A stretch of 64,000 bases of DNA, taken from contig CM022678.1 in assembly GCA_012295275.1 (NCBI GenBank), positions 13,524,259-13,588,258 of the forward strand. The letters are read 5' to 3'. The notes under the pieces were generated by a model that saw only the letters and a list, made by a program, of their open reading frames with translations, ran no database searches and was not told the origin of the DNA. Of the stretch, positions 1-13,845 are shown piece after piece (positions within the stretch are counted from its first letter, which is position 1; every line of letters begins with the position of its first letter). Position numbers and translations under genes: made by a program. This DNA is from Chrysomallon squamiferum. Lineage: Eukaryota > Mollusca > Gastropoda > Neomphalida > Peltospiridae.

Positions 1-1177
1 GTGACACACGCTAAAAACACTGCCGTCAAGCACTATCCCTTGCCTATCGATTTTCATTCTATTTATAGATATTAGGTGTTTTCTTGCATGCACTCTCCGT
101 TTGGAGGTTTGTGCCAGCTAGATTAAGTAACAGGCATTAGCTCATAATAATAATTGATCGGACAGTGTTCTTAAGATAATCTTTTTTAGCTTTATTTTTT
201 TGTTATTTGCTGTTCTGCGTATTCCTTTGTTTTTGTTTTTTTTAAAATATTATTTCTTTATTATTTGTAAACGATTGCATCATTTGAACAATATCTCTTG
301 ACCACCGGAAATAAAATGAAAAGATTTTAATGTCCGGTTTAAGTATGTCTAAAATGAAGTAAAAATACTGAAATAAATATTAATGAAAAAATGTTTAAAA
401 AATAACAACAAAAACAACAACAATATGTAATTGTTAGAGGGATTTTGTTTGTTTATTTTTAGCTATGCGATGTCTTCCACATCACGATAAACGTTATTTG
501 AAAGGAATTAATGAATACATGTACTAATTGAGAACTAATATTTAATTATGAATATATCCAAAAATGCTGTTTTCTGTTATAGATCCAAAACGACTTGTTA
601 TTAATCTTACAAAATGACTTCAAAGCACATTTTGTTATTAATCTTTATTAATTTCGATTTTTAAATATAAACTTTTACTGTTTTTCATCTCCTAAATAGC
701 GAGTAATGTCAAAGATTTTAAATATTATCCTCTATGAAACGATGCCTATAAACATGGAAAGATGGTATTAAAAGAATATATATACCACGCTAATTAAAAT
801 CATATTTGACAATATGGCGGTAATTAATAATAATAATAATAATAATATTTATTATGAATAATTATAATAAATAAATAAGTAAAGATAGTTTAAAAAGAAA
901 GAGAAGTACCCTATACAATTCAACAATATTCTGTTTCTGTATTTATGAAAATGAGATTTATGTAAAAAGGTGTAAACCACGGATATGTGTGGTAAGTGAA
1001 GACCATAATGCATACGTAATAAAGAAGGTTGTGATTATATTCTAAATAACCTACAGTTTACGCTCATGATAATGTGAAGGGATTATTACAAAATTAAATA
1101 ATAATAAATAATAAATCAATAGTTACCTGTATAATAAAAATTAGAAACATTAGTCCTTTGAAAAATGAACGAGTACG

Positions 1178-1223
1178 TGACGTCATCACCTTTGTATATT
1201 ATTAATAATACTTTCTGACGTCA
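1178..1223. promoter_or_regulatory. Pair of perfect CRE palindromes
   Basis: TGACGTCA occurs at 1178-1185 and again at 1216-1223, 38 bp apart start to start. The octamer is the canonical CREB/ATF site. Two copies this close in such AT-rich DNA is unlikely by chance. They lie about 1.7 kb before the DENND3 start codon and could belong to its promoter, to a divergent gene outside the window, or to nothing active. Confidence 0.4.
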
Positions 1224-1789
1224 CTGTAAAGTACTTATGAATATTAAACGTTTTACCGTGCATAGTATTTCGTATAACTGTATCTGTTGACATGCTTCAG
1301 AGATGGTCTATAAACATATGACTCTTTATATTATTTTTCTGCTTCCTGAAGGTGTTCTTTTTATAATCCCGATATCATAATATTAGAATGAAGAAATAAA
1401 TTATTCTAAGAAAAATAATTTCACATCCATCATCGAAAGTTAGAAAAATGTCTTTATTTCTTTCTTTCTTCTTCTTCTTCTTATTATTATTGAAATAAAT
1501 TTTACACTAAGTTAAAGGATATCTCTACAACGCAGAGTATTTCGAAATTTCAAATCAGATTTTATATTCTAGCTTATTCTACGGTAATATTTACAAAATG
1601 TGGCATCCCGCACGCAGTTACCAGAGGTTAAACATTCACCATATTTAAAATATGCCTTGTATTCATTTACTATTTTTTAATTATAATTAATAAGTAGTAG
1701 TAGCTGTAGTAGTAGTAGTAGTAGTAGGCCTAATAATAATGATGAATAAAACCAATTTTTAATTTTTTTTTATCAAACAGTAGTAGCAG

Positions 1790-1829
<40 letters not shown>

Positions 1830-2039
1830 CTACGACAACGTTATGCATATATGTATTTTCTTTTATTGTACCTTGAAACTTCAACTGATTTGTAAGGATG
1901 TAAACTGAATAAACCGTTTCATTCACTTAAATAAATAACCGTTCATCATAAAATTTACATATCTGAAAGCAGCAAATCATTTATTTATATGAGTTTTTGA
2001 ACAAGTCCGAGATTTCGTTTTTGGATCCACTATCTGTGA

Positions 2040-2118
2040 CATACCTACTATCTCGTGACCGCTGATAAAAACGCCTACTATTCACCTTGTTAGACCTAAG
2101 TAGTTGATCGATAATATA
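2040..2118 (+). other. Candidate 5' UTR exon end of DENND3
   Basis: A strong donor (GTGAGT) begins at 2119 after ATAG. A pyrimidine-tract acceptor ends at 2910, 48 bases before the DENND3 ATG. Joining them would make a 5' UTR intron of about 790 bp. The exon's 5' limit is not visible. The leader after 2911 holds two tiny uORFs (2925-2942 and 2939-2956). Confidence 0.3.
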
Positions 2119-2684
2119 GGTGAGTTTTCTTTTCTTTTTATTTATTAAAAATATAAATTATATAAATACATTGTATAAGTGTCTACATTATCTAATAACG
2201 CTAAATGAATAAGATGTGCTAAACAAATATTTTATGAAAGCGTAAATTCTACTTCCGGGTTTGTTTTTGTTTTTACATCTTTACTTCCTGGTTCGCAGGT
2301 CAACTAAAATTATTATGTTGTACCAATTTGAAATAATAATTATCTCTTGTAGGCAGTCTGTGTAGGTATTATTAACTTTGGAAGCTCACTAGTATGTGAC
2401 TCCGGAAGATTAGACGTAAAATCATAATAAATAATAATAACAACAGTTAACATCAGCAAAATCAGAAGGATCGTATAGCATAAATGACTTACGGAGGGTG
2501 GGTATATAAAAAATAAATAAAGTAAGAATATATACCTCTGATACATTCAAGATAATCTCAGGAAATAAATAAATAAATAAATAATTAATTAACAAAACAA
2601 AATTATTTAACGACATAATTTAAGATGCATTCTTTTTTTCTTATTTATACTATAGATTAACTGCAAAAAAGACAAAAAAAAATA

Positions 2685-2715
<31 letters not shown>

Positions 2716-2958
2716 TAAAGGTAGTTAGTACAAGTAATAAAAAATAAAAATAAAGAAAGAACTAAATAATTTTGGAATAATAATTATTAATATATTTATT
2801 TTATATAAAGTAGAAAACAATGTTAATAATAATTTTAATTTTAAATTCTTCTTCTTATTGTTATTATTATTACTGTCATCATTTCTACTTTTTTTTTCTT
2901 TTTTTTTAAGGCAACAAAATATTAATGACTACTGAAGGATGAAAACTATTTCTTAATC

Positions 2959-4779
2959 ATGTCATCAAAGCTGACGACAGAAATTTATAATCGTTTTGTG
3001 GATTTGATGCTCATTGTTGGTATTGATGAAACAACTGGTTTAGTCCTGGTTAATGAAGATTCACCAGTATGTCTTACTAAATTTATATTTATTTTTTTCT
3101 CTTTATGTATGATTTATTATTTTATTATAAATGCAATAGATGTGCTATGATATTGTGTGTGTGTGTGTGTGTGTGTGGACATTACTGCGGGCTCTATTCT
3201 GGGTGTTAAGATATGATGACTAGATAAGTTTCTATATTTTCTTGCACAGACTAAAAATTTCAGAGATAACTACTTTTACTTTACTTGTTATTTACATGTG
3301 TAATACTACTGTTATTTAAGAATAATTTTGTTCTGATGTGTACAACGAAATCAAAACACATGATGTGTGACACCACTGGGCACATTAATATTCTACCTGA
3401 GGGTTATTCCAGAGTGCTGAGTGGAGAAATAAAATAATTAATTTTTATTTATTTATTTATTTATTGCAGGAGAAAAGAAATAACTGGTTGCTACCTTAAG
3501 ATACCAGCTTTATCTTTCTGATATCTTAATATAGATATATATTTATATATATAGATATATGTATATAAAATATATTATGCATTATATTTGATTCTTGTTT
3601 CTGTCGTTCCCTTTTATTCTTCTTCTTGTTACTGTATATCATAAATATGATTTGTGTATGTGATTGTGGTTGTGTGTTTGTTGTGTATGTCAGTATTTTT
3701 ATATAATTTGTGTGTATATGTATGTACGCTTTTGTGTGAGTGTGTGTGTGTGTGTGCGTGTGCTTATTTCACATCTAATAAAACATTAATTTAGATTTAT
3801 TCAACCATATGTTCTTTTCTTTTTTCCCCTTTTCAGGTGTAAATAGAACAGTGATTCCTGTTTTATATTTTTACAGGAAAGTGTTTCTGATCAGACATTA
3901 GACAATTTGGAGAATGCGTTTTACCAGCTTTACAAAGCACCCGTCTTGGCAGCTGTTTCTGCGACCAAAGCCGTGCGCTTCGACCCTGATCTCCTGGAGG
4001 ACCCCACCTACCCCCCTCTTTACACAACCAACCTCGATGGCTCTGGAGAACATGTGCTGCCATCTACATTACAGGAAACAAGACCTCGCTCTCGAAGTTT
4101 TAATTCCAGGTCATTATTTATTCTGTTCTTTCTTTCTTAAAGTTAAATTTTAAACAACTTATATATCCACCACCATCACAACAGTCACCACCACTACTGC
4201 AATACTTTGTTACCACAAATGTTACTTTCAGTTATTTTTTGTCTTTCTCAAAATTAAGTTTTATTTTAGGTTTCATTTGATATATGTTTCTTTTATATGC
4301 TACTACAACTACAACAACAACTACTATTACTATTATTAGTACTAATACTACTACAACAACAACTACTACTACTATTATAACTACTAATAATACTACAACA
4401 ACAACTACTACTGCTGTTATTACTACTAATACTACTACTACTACTACCAGTTCCTCTGCCACTATTAATATATTCACCATGACCTACTATTTCTATTACT
4501 ATTTCTAATCCTTCTATTATTAATATTTGTTATTAGTTCTTTAATAAGTTTTCTATTTATTTATTTGTCAACTACTTTCTTAATTGATTTTGTTACTAAT
4601 TTAGAATTATTTCTTTCCTCACTCTGTGTTTTGCAGGTGTGATGGGAACAGGTGTGTGACTGTGAGTGCGGAGGTGTTGAAACGACACTTGTCAGGAAGT
4701 GACAACGTCTCAGTCCCTGAACCACAGCTGCCATTATCAGTCGAGATGATTCGATCAATCCCATCATTCTGTTTCCCAG
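2959..4779 (+). CDS. DENND3: DENND3 exons 1-3 (N-terminus)
   Basis: Exon 1 (2959-3066) gives MSSKLTTEIYNRFVDLMLIV and ends CCA|GTATGT. Exon 2 (3877-4109) carries a variable acidic stretch and ends in phase 2. Exon 3 (4637-4779) ends with IPSFCFP, a hallmark just before the uDENN core, in phase 1. Intron 2 contains a CTA/ACA triplet microsatellite (about 4300-4455) and intron 3 is AT-rich. The first 110 residues are poorly conserved, so the start codon rests on position only. Confidence 0.8.
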
Positions 4780-7124
4780 GTAACCAGAAACAGTCTAAAA
4801 ATAAAAGTTAAATGAAAATTAGGCTGGAATTATTAGATATATGATTACTGTTACTATAATTTTTATTATTATTATTATTATTATTATAAATTTATTGAAA
4901 TCATAGTTATGTTATTTTTCTTTTTAAAAAATCCATTTTATTTATATAATTGAGATCCTGTTTTGAAAAGTCTAAATTATTTTCATTGTATCTGCATATC
5001 AGTTTATCTTATCATACATCTTAGAAAAAAGAAAGTCAAAAAACATAAAAATGGAAAATACCAGTAATAAATAATAGCAACTGTAGAAAATTAGTATTTA
5101 GCAACAGTGTAATAATAATAGTATACTGACATATAGTAATGATTATAATATTAATAATAAAAACATAAGTAATAGAATAATACAGTAATAGTAATTGTAA
5201 CAGAAGTAGTATTGTTAGTAATAGTAATAATAGGAATAGTAGTAATTAATATTAGTAATCAGCTTAACAAAGAAATAAACAATAAAATTAAAATTGAAAA
5301 ATAACAAAAACAATTAAAAAATAACACTAATACAAACATAAAAATAACAAAGGCAAACAAAAACAAATAACATAAGCTACAAATAATAATTAATAACATA
5401 AAATACATCAGCAACAAATTTAATATATACAAATAATAAAATAATAACAAAAACAAAAAATAAATAATGGTAAAACACAACCAGTGAAAAAAGTAATCAA
5501 GAAAAAAAGCCAATAACAAATTGTAAAATAAACAAAATAAACAACTAACATTACAGACCACGCCATGGTGTACAGACAGAAGCCGGAAGCGAGCGTTCAT
5601 TTTCTTGTGTTTACTGATGACTATGCCAGAAAGACATACGCAACATGCATCACGTTCTACAAACCATACAAAATTAGTAAGGTATACAGTCTGTTTGCAA
5701 TTTCTTCTTTTAGGTAGTATTAAGGACATTTTCCCAAGAGGCCATTTATTGTATTTTTTTTTATTGAAATATGAGGCTCTACAAAATATTTCCTGTATGT
5801 TGCTTGAGATGGAACATATCAGCCAAGCAGTCAGCAAAATTGATCCTACATTGTACCAGCTGCCATGAAAAAAGAATTAATTAATTAATTAAATTATTAT
5901 TATTATTTTTTTTTTTACTAAATAAACCATGTTGGCAGACCATAATTTTAATTTTATTTATTTAAATTTATTTGGATATCAATAGTAGAGTATTGTAAAT
6001 TTAACATATGTATATATTTTTTTTTTCTAAGCTGAAAATATCCAGCAAAGTCTAACATAAAAAAAATATAATAATAAACATATAGTTTAATTTGTTTGTT
6101 TTTGTAAATAATCATATAATAAAATTTTAATATATGAGTTATAAATTATCTGGTTTTAGTAACATGTTCTCTATTTAGTTTTTGTTTGTTTTAGGATTCC
6201 AAGACAAATTTGATTGAAATGAGTCTTGATTTGAAGAATTTCAAACCAGGACAAAATGAAATCCAAGCATTCTGTCCCCAGTGCTGTGTTCTTATATCAA
6301 AATATCCTTATTTTTATGCAATGAGGGAATGTTTGTCATAGTGAGTCATAGTTATTAAGTTTTTAAAGTTATAATCAAAAATAATAATAATAATAATAAT
6401 AATTACTTTCACATTACTCTTTGTAACAGATTATATATATTTTTAATATTAAATAAATTACAGATTATCTTGTTAAAATAGAAATAATACTAGTGATATT
6501 ATGAAAATAAAATAAAATTTCTTTTATTAGAATAATAAATAATAAATAAACAAATGGTTGGCGTCAGCATGAAAGGAGTTAAAAGAACATGTCTGTTGAG
6601 TTATGCATGCAACAAATTTGTTAAAATGATAACCATAAACCTTAAATGGTCTGTCATTAGCAAAAACATTCTTTTGTCTCTTTATTCAGTGATTACTCAA
6701 CTGTCATGTCATTCAATCATTATTCATTCATTCGTCATTCACCATTCCATCCATCATTAATTCATTCATCCATACATTCTTTCATTTATCTTTTCATTCA
6801 TTTATTACATTATAGTATGGTGGAACATATCCAGCAAGACATTCAGGAGATGTTTACATTTGCTAAGGAGTACACCTATTTACTAACAATGGCACCTGTG
6901 CCACCTGCAGGTGTTGTGGCAGTTGTAAGTTCACATACTTACTGATTTTCAAAACTAGTTTCTTTTAACATTAACATTAGTCTGATTCTAATTAAAACTC
7001 CTTCTGTGTTTATAATAATACAACATCAACAACAACAACTACTACTACTACTACTACTACTATCACAATAATTATAGTAGTACTGTTACCACTGCTACTA
7101 CTGCTGCTACTATTACTACTACTG

Positions 7125-7156
<32 letters not shown>

Positions 7157-9529
7157 TCTTATAATAATGATAATAACGATAACAATAACTGATGAAATTA
7201 AATAATGATGATAATGATGATATATTAAATATGACTTAATAATGTTAACAGTGGAAGTCATAAATAACTGCAGTAATAATAATAATAATAGTAATAATAA
7301 TAATACTTAATAATGTTACAACAACAAATGATAACAAGAATAAAGAAGGACAGCTACAAAATAATCTAGACCAGGGGTCAGCAACCTTTTGGAGAGAGGG
7401 CGGGGTCAGACAGCTATGCAGTGTTTTGGAGGATGTCCAAGATATCAAATGTATTTTATATATATATGTATTTGTGTGTGTGTGTGTGTGTATACACACT
7501 ATCTGCCATTTTTAAAAATGTTTCATGTCTTTTAGTTTGTGCTTATTTTATATAGACAGATATAGATTATAGATATATATAGATATAAATATTTGAATCA
7601 ACTGATTGGAAAACCATATAGATTTTAATAACATGAAAGTTCTGAATTTGTATGCTTTACAGACATTGATGCTATGTAAAGGTGAGATTATTTATTTATT
7701 TATTTAATTTCAGAGTTTCAGTCTGTTTCAGTTAGAGATTGTTTTGTATCCGTCTGAGAGCCCTGAGAAACCAGTCATTGACGTTCGCTTCATTTAGTCT
7801 TCCTCGCCTTCTCTGTCCACGATGTACTCACAATCTTCACAGCAGTACTCACAGAGCAGAGAATTGTCTTCCTTTCTTCCGTCTATGGACTGCTCACTGT
7901 AATAATGGAGGTAAGTGAGTGAGACAATACATTCTTACAGCAATACTCATGGAGCAAAGAATTGCTTTCCTTTCTTCCATGTACTGCTGACAGAAATAAT
8001 GGAACTAAATGAGTAAGCAAGTGAGTAAATGATTAATCTTATGAATGATTAATCTCATAATCTTCATAATGCTTCTCACATAATATTCTATGCTAATAAA
8101 GAGCAAGTGAATAGACAGTCAATGTCCAGAAAAGCTTCAGTGAAATAACTGAGATTAGTAAAACAGAAAAAATACAGGAATAATCATTTATTAAACATAC
8201 ACACATTATTGTTTTTTTGTAAATGTAATTATTATAAAATTGTCATAAATTTATTATTAGCAAAGCTTGGTTGCCAAAAATTAATAATAACTTTATAATT
8301 TTTAATATTGATACTTCAGTATAGCTTTTTATGTTTATAACTGGAAAATGGCAGCATTAATGCAAAAATCACAGAACATTCTTGTTGATATCTTCATTAT
8401 TAATTTTGTTTTCTTCAGAGTTTTTGGCACTTCATGCAGCCATTTAAATGGAGGTACACGTATGTGCCAATTATCTGTCAAACACACCTTGACCTGCTTG
8501 AGGCTCCAGGTACTTTCATGATGGGCTGTCACTCAAAACACAAAGACATTGTTGAACAGGTTTGTATTTGTTAATTTGAGGTAAAGAAAAGAAACAATGA
8601 AATTAATCGTTTTAAATGAATAATTACTGGTAAACTAAGTAAATCTGTTTGTGAGCTGTGTGAACACACATGCAAACAGGAACACACATACCCAGCAAAC
8701 ACATACACAGACTCATACTCATAAATGCACAACAAACACACACACACACACACACACACAGAGAAAGAGTGTCTGTGTTGTATGTGTGTATATATATATA
8801 TATAAATATGTGCGTCTGTGTGCGTGAGTACATGTGAGGTTTTGTGTGTATGTGTGTGTGTGTGTGTGTGTGTTTTGGCTGTGTCAAAGTTTAATTTTTT
8901 TAGGCTTTTGTTATAATTTTGTTTATATTGTTTAGATAAGTGGTCTAGTGGTTGTGGATATTGACAGTGGAACGGTTTCCATCAACTCCAGCCCAGCTAA
9001 CAATTCAAACACAGACAGATCACAAACCAGTGACAAGTCTGAAAGAACACAAGATTTAGATGAGTCAAAACAAATTCCAGACATCCCCAGAGAACCAGCA
9101 GAAATCTTCAAAAAGGTGTTCACAAAAAACAAATTTCAATTGGAACTTTCCAATGTTGGGAGGTAAATAACTATTAAAGAAATAATTTTAGGTAAAAAGG
9201 GTATATAAAAAAAATTAGCCAGTTGCTAATGTGGTTACTGTTGTGTACTGTTGTTTTGTTCTTCTGTGACGCTGTATTATTACAGGTGATATATTCAGAG
9301 TTGAGCATTTTTATTTTGTTTTTACAGACCATCTTCTTACAATCCAGAAGAAGAGAGAAATCGCAAAACTAAAATTAGACATAAGATTAACACAGAAATC
9401 AGTTTTGCCTTCTTAGAACTGATGGTCAATCTTTTCAGGTCTGTAACTTATGGTTCTGCCTTTCTGTCTGCCTCTCTCTCTCATGATTGTTTGTATCTTG
9501 AAAACTTCCTGTTTGTCTTTTTGTGTGTG

Positions 9530-9569
<40 letters not shown>

Positions 9570-11524
9570 CATGCGGGCATGCATTGATCCAGTTTCTTTC
9601 TATTTGTTTCTGACTCTTTCATGACTGTATCTAAGAACACACCTATTTATCCTTTTTACATCCATCTATTTCTCTATTTATCCTCATCTTTTCTCTTCAT
9701 GATTCAATTTAAAAATTAACTATTTACACAAAAACAAATAAAACTATGTTTTCCCTGTTTTACTGTTGTTTCAGAGGAGTTTTGTCTGAACTTCGAATAG
9801 ATCATAAATTATTTAATCAAGATGATTTCATGAAGAGTGTACCAGAATCAAGCAAAGGATTCTATCTGAAGGTATTTCTTACAGACCATCACTTACAAAA
9901 TAATAGATAAACTGACAGAGAGATATACAGAAACACAGAGAGTCAGACAGACTATATAGAAACATAGAGAGACAGACAGAAAGATAGATAGTTAGATAGA
10001 TAGAAAAATAGATAGTTATATAGATAAGTAGATAGACAGACAGGGAGACAGACAGACTCAAAGACAGAGATGAATAGGTAGCTAGATAGATATACACAGA
10101 AATGGAAATGTTAATATGTATTTCACTAATTTTTTCATTCAGTTACTGTTTTAATGTGTATTTCTCTCTGACTGTCTTTTTCATTTGTTCTTTCACTGTG
10201 TTTTGCCAGGTATTTCAGACTGACATGTTTAAGACTTTTGTTGAAGAGAGACTAAGTGACAAGACAGACTTCTGGTCAGACTTGGAGGCAAAAACAAGAC
10301 CATATGCCAGAAAAATGAGTGGAGTGCCGGAAACATTTCCCAGTCTAAGAGCTCAGTAAGTAAAAATAACAAAACATTTACTGTATAGTCAGAGTTTTTA
10401 AAAATGCTTATGGTGGACATCGTGGATGTGGCAGCAAGATATGTAGTACTAATAGCAGTAGTAGAAGTAGTAATAGCAGTAGTAATAGCAAGAGTAACAG
10501 CAGCATTAGTTGAAGCTGTAATGGAAATTGTTGTAGTACTAGTAGTACTAGCAGTTGTTGTTGTTGTAGTGGTAGGAATCATAGTAGTCATAGTATTAGG
10601 TACTTGTAGTAGTAATAATAATAGAACAATTTTGAATTAATGCTGAGTTTTCAGTTTAGCATAATATAGTATTAATGCATGTGTATGTGTACTGTGTATA
10701 CTTTGCCCAGAGTTTATATATATATATACAGTGGTACCTGGACTTATGAGTGCCCAACTTATGAGTTTTCTGAGTTATGAGCAGTCACCTGGTAGATTTT
10801 TTGCTTTGAGTTGTGAGCCAAAATCTGAGTTACGAGTGAACTTCAGATATGCAGCTGCTTGTTGGCACAACAAACAACATAACATCTGGCCAGCATCCTG
10901 CATGTCACTTGTTTACATCACATGGTTACCTTGCTGTTGAAACATCTCTGTTGTATGTGCTTGCATTTTGTGCAGTATTTTGGTAAATTTCTTTTTTCTG
11001 ACCATGGATTCTAAGAAAGTGAGTGCAAAGGACAGTGCTGAGAAGAAGAAGAGGATGATGTCCACTGAATTAAAGCATGAAATCATAGAAAAACATGAGC
11101 GAGGTTTGCTTGTCGTCAACATTATGAACATAGTACTTCTAGTAGTACTTCTCCAATATGTACCATACTGAAGCAGAAGGAGTTGTTAAAGGCTATAAAT
11201 TCAGCCAAAGGCGTCAAAATAATTTCTAAGCTGCAGACCTCTGTCTATGAAAAGATGGAGAAACCCTAACCCTGTTCACTTTACAAAACCAATTTATTTG
11301 TTTGCATTCTCTTTTATTTTATTTTATAAACAATATTTGTTATTTATAAATACATTTTTTTCTTATTTAAAAACACACTGCAAAAAAATAGGGGGTGGGT
11401 TTTTTTTAGGGCATGAATGGATTAATGGTATTTCAATTAATTTCAGCTGGGAAAACTGATTTGACATTTGAGCAAAATTGAGCTCGGTCATGGAACGAAT
11501 TAAACTCGTACATCAAGGTACCAC

Positions 11525-11557
<33 letters not shown>

Positions 11558-13793
11558 GTCTATGTATGTATGTGGTATATGGTGTAGTTTAGTATAAACA
11601 TAACATATATAATACTGTATTGTATGGTATTGTAATGCATAGTATAGCTAATAGTCTTTGATTGCTTTTGATCAGAGTAGACACTTGTCAAATGTGGATA
11701 TTTTTATAAATGGTGAAATTTATAAAAAAATAAATAAAGAGAAGTTAATGAACTAGTGTAAACTGTTATAATGATATTGCCTTTAATTTTTGAGTAGCAT
11801 TAACAAGCAGAATGTTTTTTCTTCAGGTCACGGAAACGACAAATGAAAAAACAGGTTTCAGTGTCTTTGATGCCATCATCACTGACAGCGACAGAGTTTT
11901 ACATGTTTAGACTGCCAACATTAAACAGCCCAGACAAATACATCAACACTTGTATAGAGCTGTTGTCTGAAGCATTAAAGGTTTGTAACATTTTGAATCT
12001 CTCAACTGTCATTACTCCCAGTCTAAATTTTCATAGCCATGATTCCTTTAAAATCATTCCATAAGTCAGTGAAGAACTTTGTGTGTCATGAATATCTTTA
12101 TTTCAAATCAACAAGACAGAAATTTGTAAATGTGTGTCTTCATGTCTGTCCATCAGTCATTTTATGTGACTAGGTTTAGTTATTTACAGGACTGTCATGA
12201 CCTTGAGCCTCGTGCTTCATACTTGTATCTACGTGGCATGTTTCTTCTTGTTGTGGACAGACACCTAGATGCACTGACAGATTTGTACAGCCTGGGAGCC
12301 AACAATGCAAGACTTCTGAATACAGAGTAAAGTTTTACTAGAAAAAACAAAAATAACAGTGTTTATAGTAATATATATTTGATGTTTTAACTGTAATGAT
12401 TAATTGTAATGTATTAATATTAATATTTGAACATAGAGAAATTTAAAATTCAAAATATACATATGGTAGTATGAATGAAAGGTATAGAAAATGTTCTTTA
12501 AATACGCAAGTTCTTATTTTATTGTTAAAAACAAAACATGACAGCAAAATATAACTGTTAAACAGTAGTTGAATGCTTCCATTTTAAATCTTCACAAACA
12601 GTAGCTGTCATGTCATCATGGTAGACTAAACTGGGTTTTTTTACAAGAATAACAGAAAATCTTAAAGGAATTTAATCTCTCTCTCAGAAGTGATGATCTT
12701 TCACTAATTATTTCTTTTTATTTATTATTTAAATATCAATTAATTATTTTTTTATCCTCAGTCTTGTTCAGCAAGTATTAATGTTGATACCAAGAAGCAA
12801 TCATGCAATAGTGAGAAAACGGTTTCGTTCATTTAACTTGGAAATGATAAAACAGTTTCTAAGTGAAGAAGAAAATGAACAGAGGCCAAGACGGGAAAGT
12901 GTTTTGTTTAAAGTGAAAACACCAGCCACAGATTTGTGTGAGTTGTGTCCACTGTTACGTGTCTCCATATTTATCAGTTGTTTGATTAAATGTGATCACA
13001 ACATTAGTTAGTTTTTGTTTTGTTGTTGGGAGTTTTGTCTGACACAGTCATAACATTTGTTTTGATTTTTTTTTTTTTCTTTACTATTTTAATCTGACAC
13101 TTATAACATTTGTTTTGTCTTAGTGTAAATCTGCCATTTTATTTTGAAACATAGTTAGCACTTCTGTTTGTTTTGAACAAATTAATAAATTACCGTAGTG
13201 TTTTGTTATGAGTGAAGAAGAGACACTCAATGCATTGTGATGGTGACTAGAATTAAGATTACCAGAATACCCGATCTTAATGTTTGGAAAACATTTAAAA
13301 AAAATTTAAAACTCTCTTTTATTTGCAAACATGTCTGATTTCTTATACGTTATCGTGCTTCTGGATTGATATCTCACTTATGTGTTTTAATATCTTCTTT
13401 TTCTTTACTGTTTTTCAAAACACAGCTACTGTTTTTATTTTATGGTATTTTATATTTTATTCATTTCCTGCTTTTTTTTAAATTATTTATTTAGTTTTAA
13501 TAAAATAACATTTGTTGATATATTCCATCTTCAACATATGTGTTTATTTTTAGACAAGGAAGAGTTTGCCAAATTGGTCATTGCTCTAAGAATAGCAGAT
13601 GATTATGATACAATACTACGCTTGTTTGAGGCCCTTGGAAAAACCAGCGAGAATGGACACTTCTGTAAGTATTATGAATATAATACAAGCTGTTTATGGT
13701 TGTTTCAAGTTTTGCTTTTTGACATTTTGAATATATATCACTGTAAGTGAATTAATATTTAAGGTTGTATGAGTCAAATGTAATGTGTATCCA

Positions 13794-13845
<52 letters not shown>

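Larger units (their letters stand above)
1..2958. other. Intergenic / 5' flank of DENND3 with microsatellites
   Basis: No coding sequence is convincing here. The stretch is AT-rich with an AAT run (about 824-846), GTA triplets (about 1695-1725), a GT run (1792-1828), and ATA/TAAA tracts near 2560-2710. It probably contains the promoter and 5' UTR exon(s) of the DENND3 gene; candidates are listed separately. Confidence 0.6.

Noticed and set aside
4232-4508. Long open frames rich in Val or Thr on both strands
   Set aside because: They translate a CTA/ACA triplet microsatellite in a DENND3 intron.
5259-5837. 192-codon minus-strand open frame
   Set aside because: It overlaps DENND3 exon 4 on the opposite strand and is otherwise a Leu/Phe/Tyr-rich reading of AT-rich intron; no family resemblance.
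5773-5868. An additional DENND3 exon (LEMEHISQAVSKIDPT)
   Set aside because: Exon 4 joins exon 5 in phase 0 with the donor at 5682 and agrees with the vertebrate spacing, and no match to the family was seen.
7783-7797. A 15-base GT...AG micro-intron explaining the DENND3 frame break
   Set aside because: Removing 15 bases keeps the wrong frame and is far below any plausible intron size.
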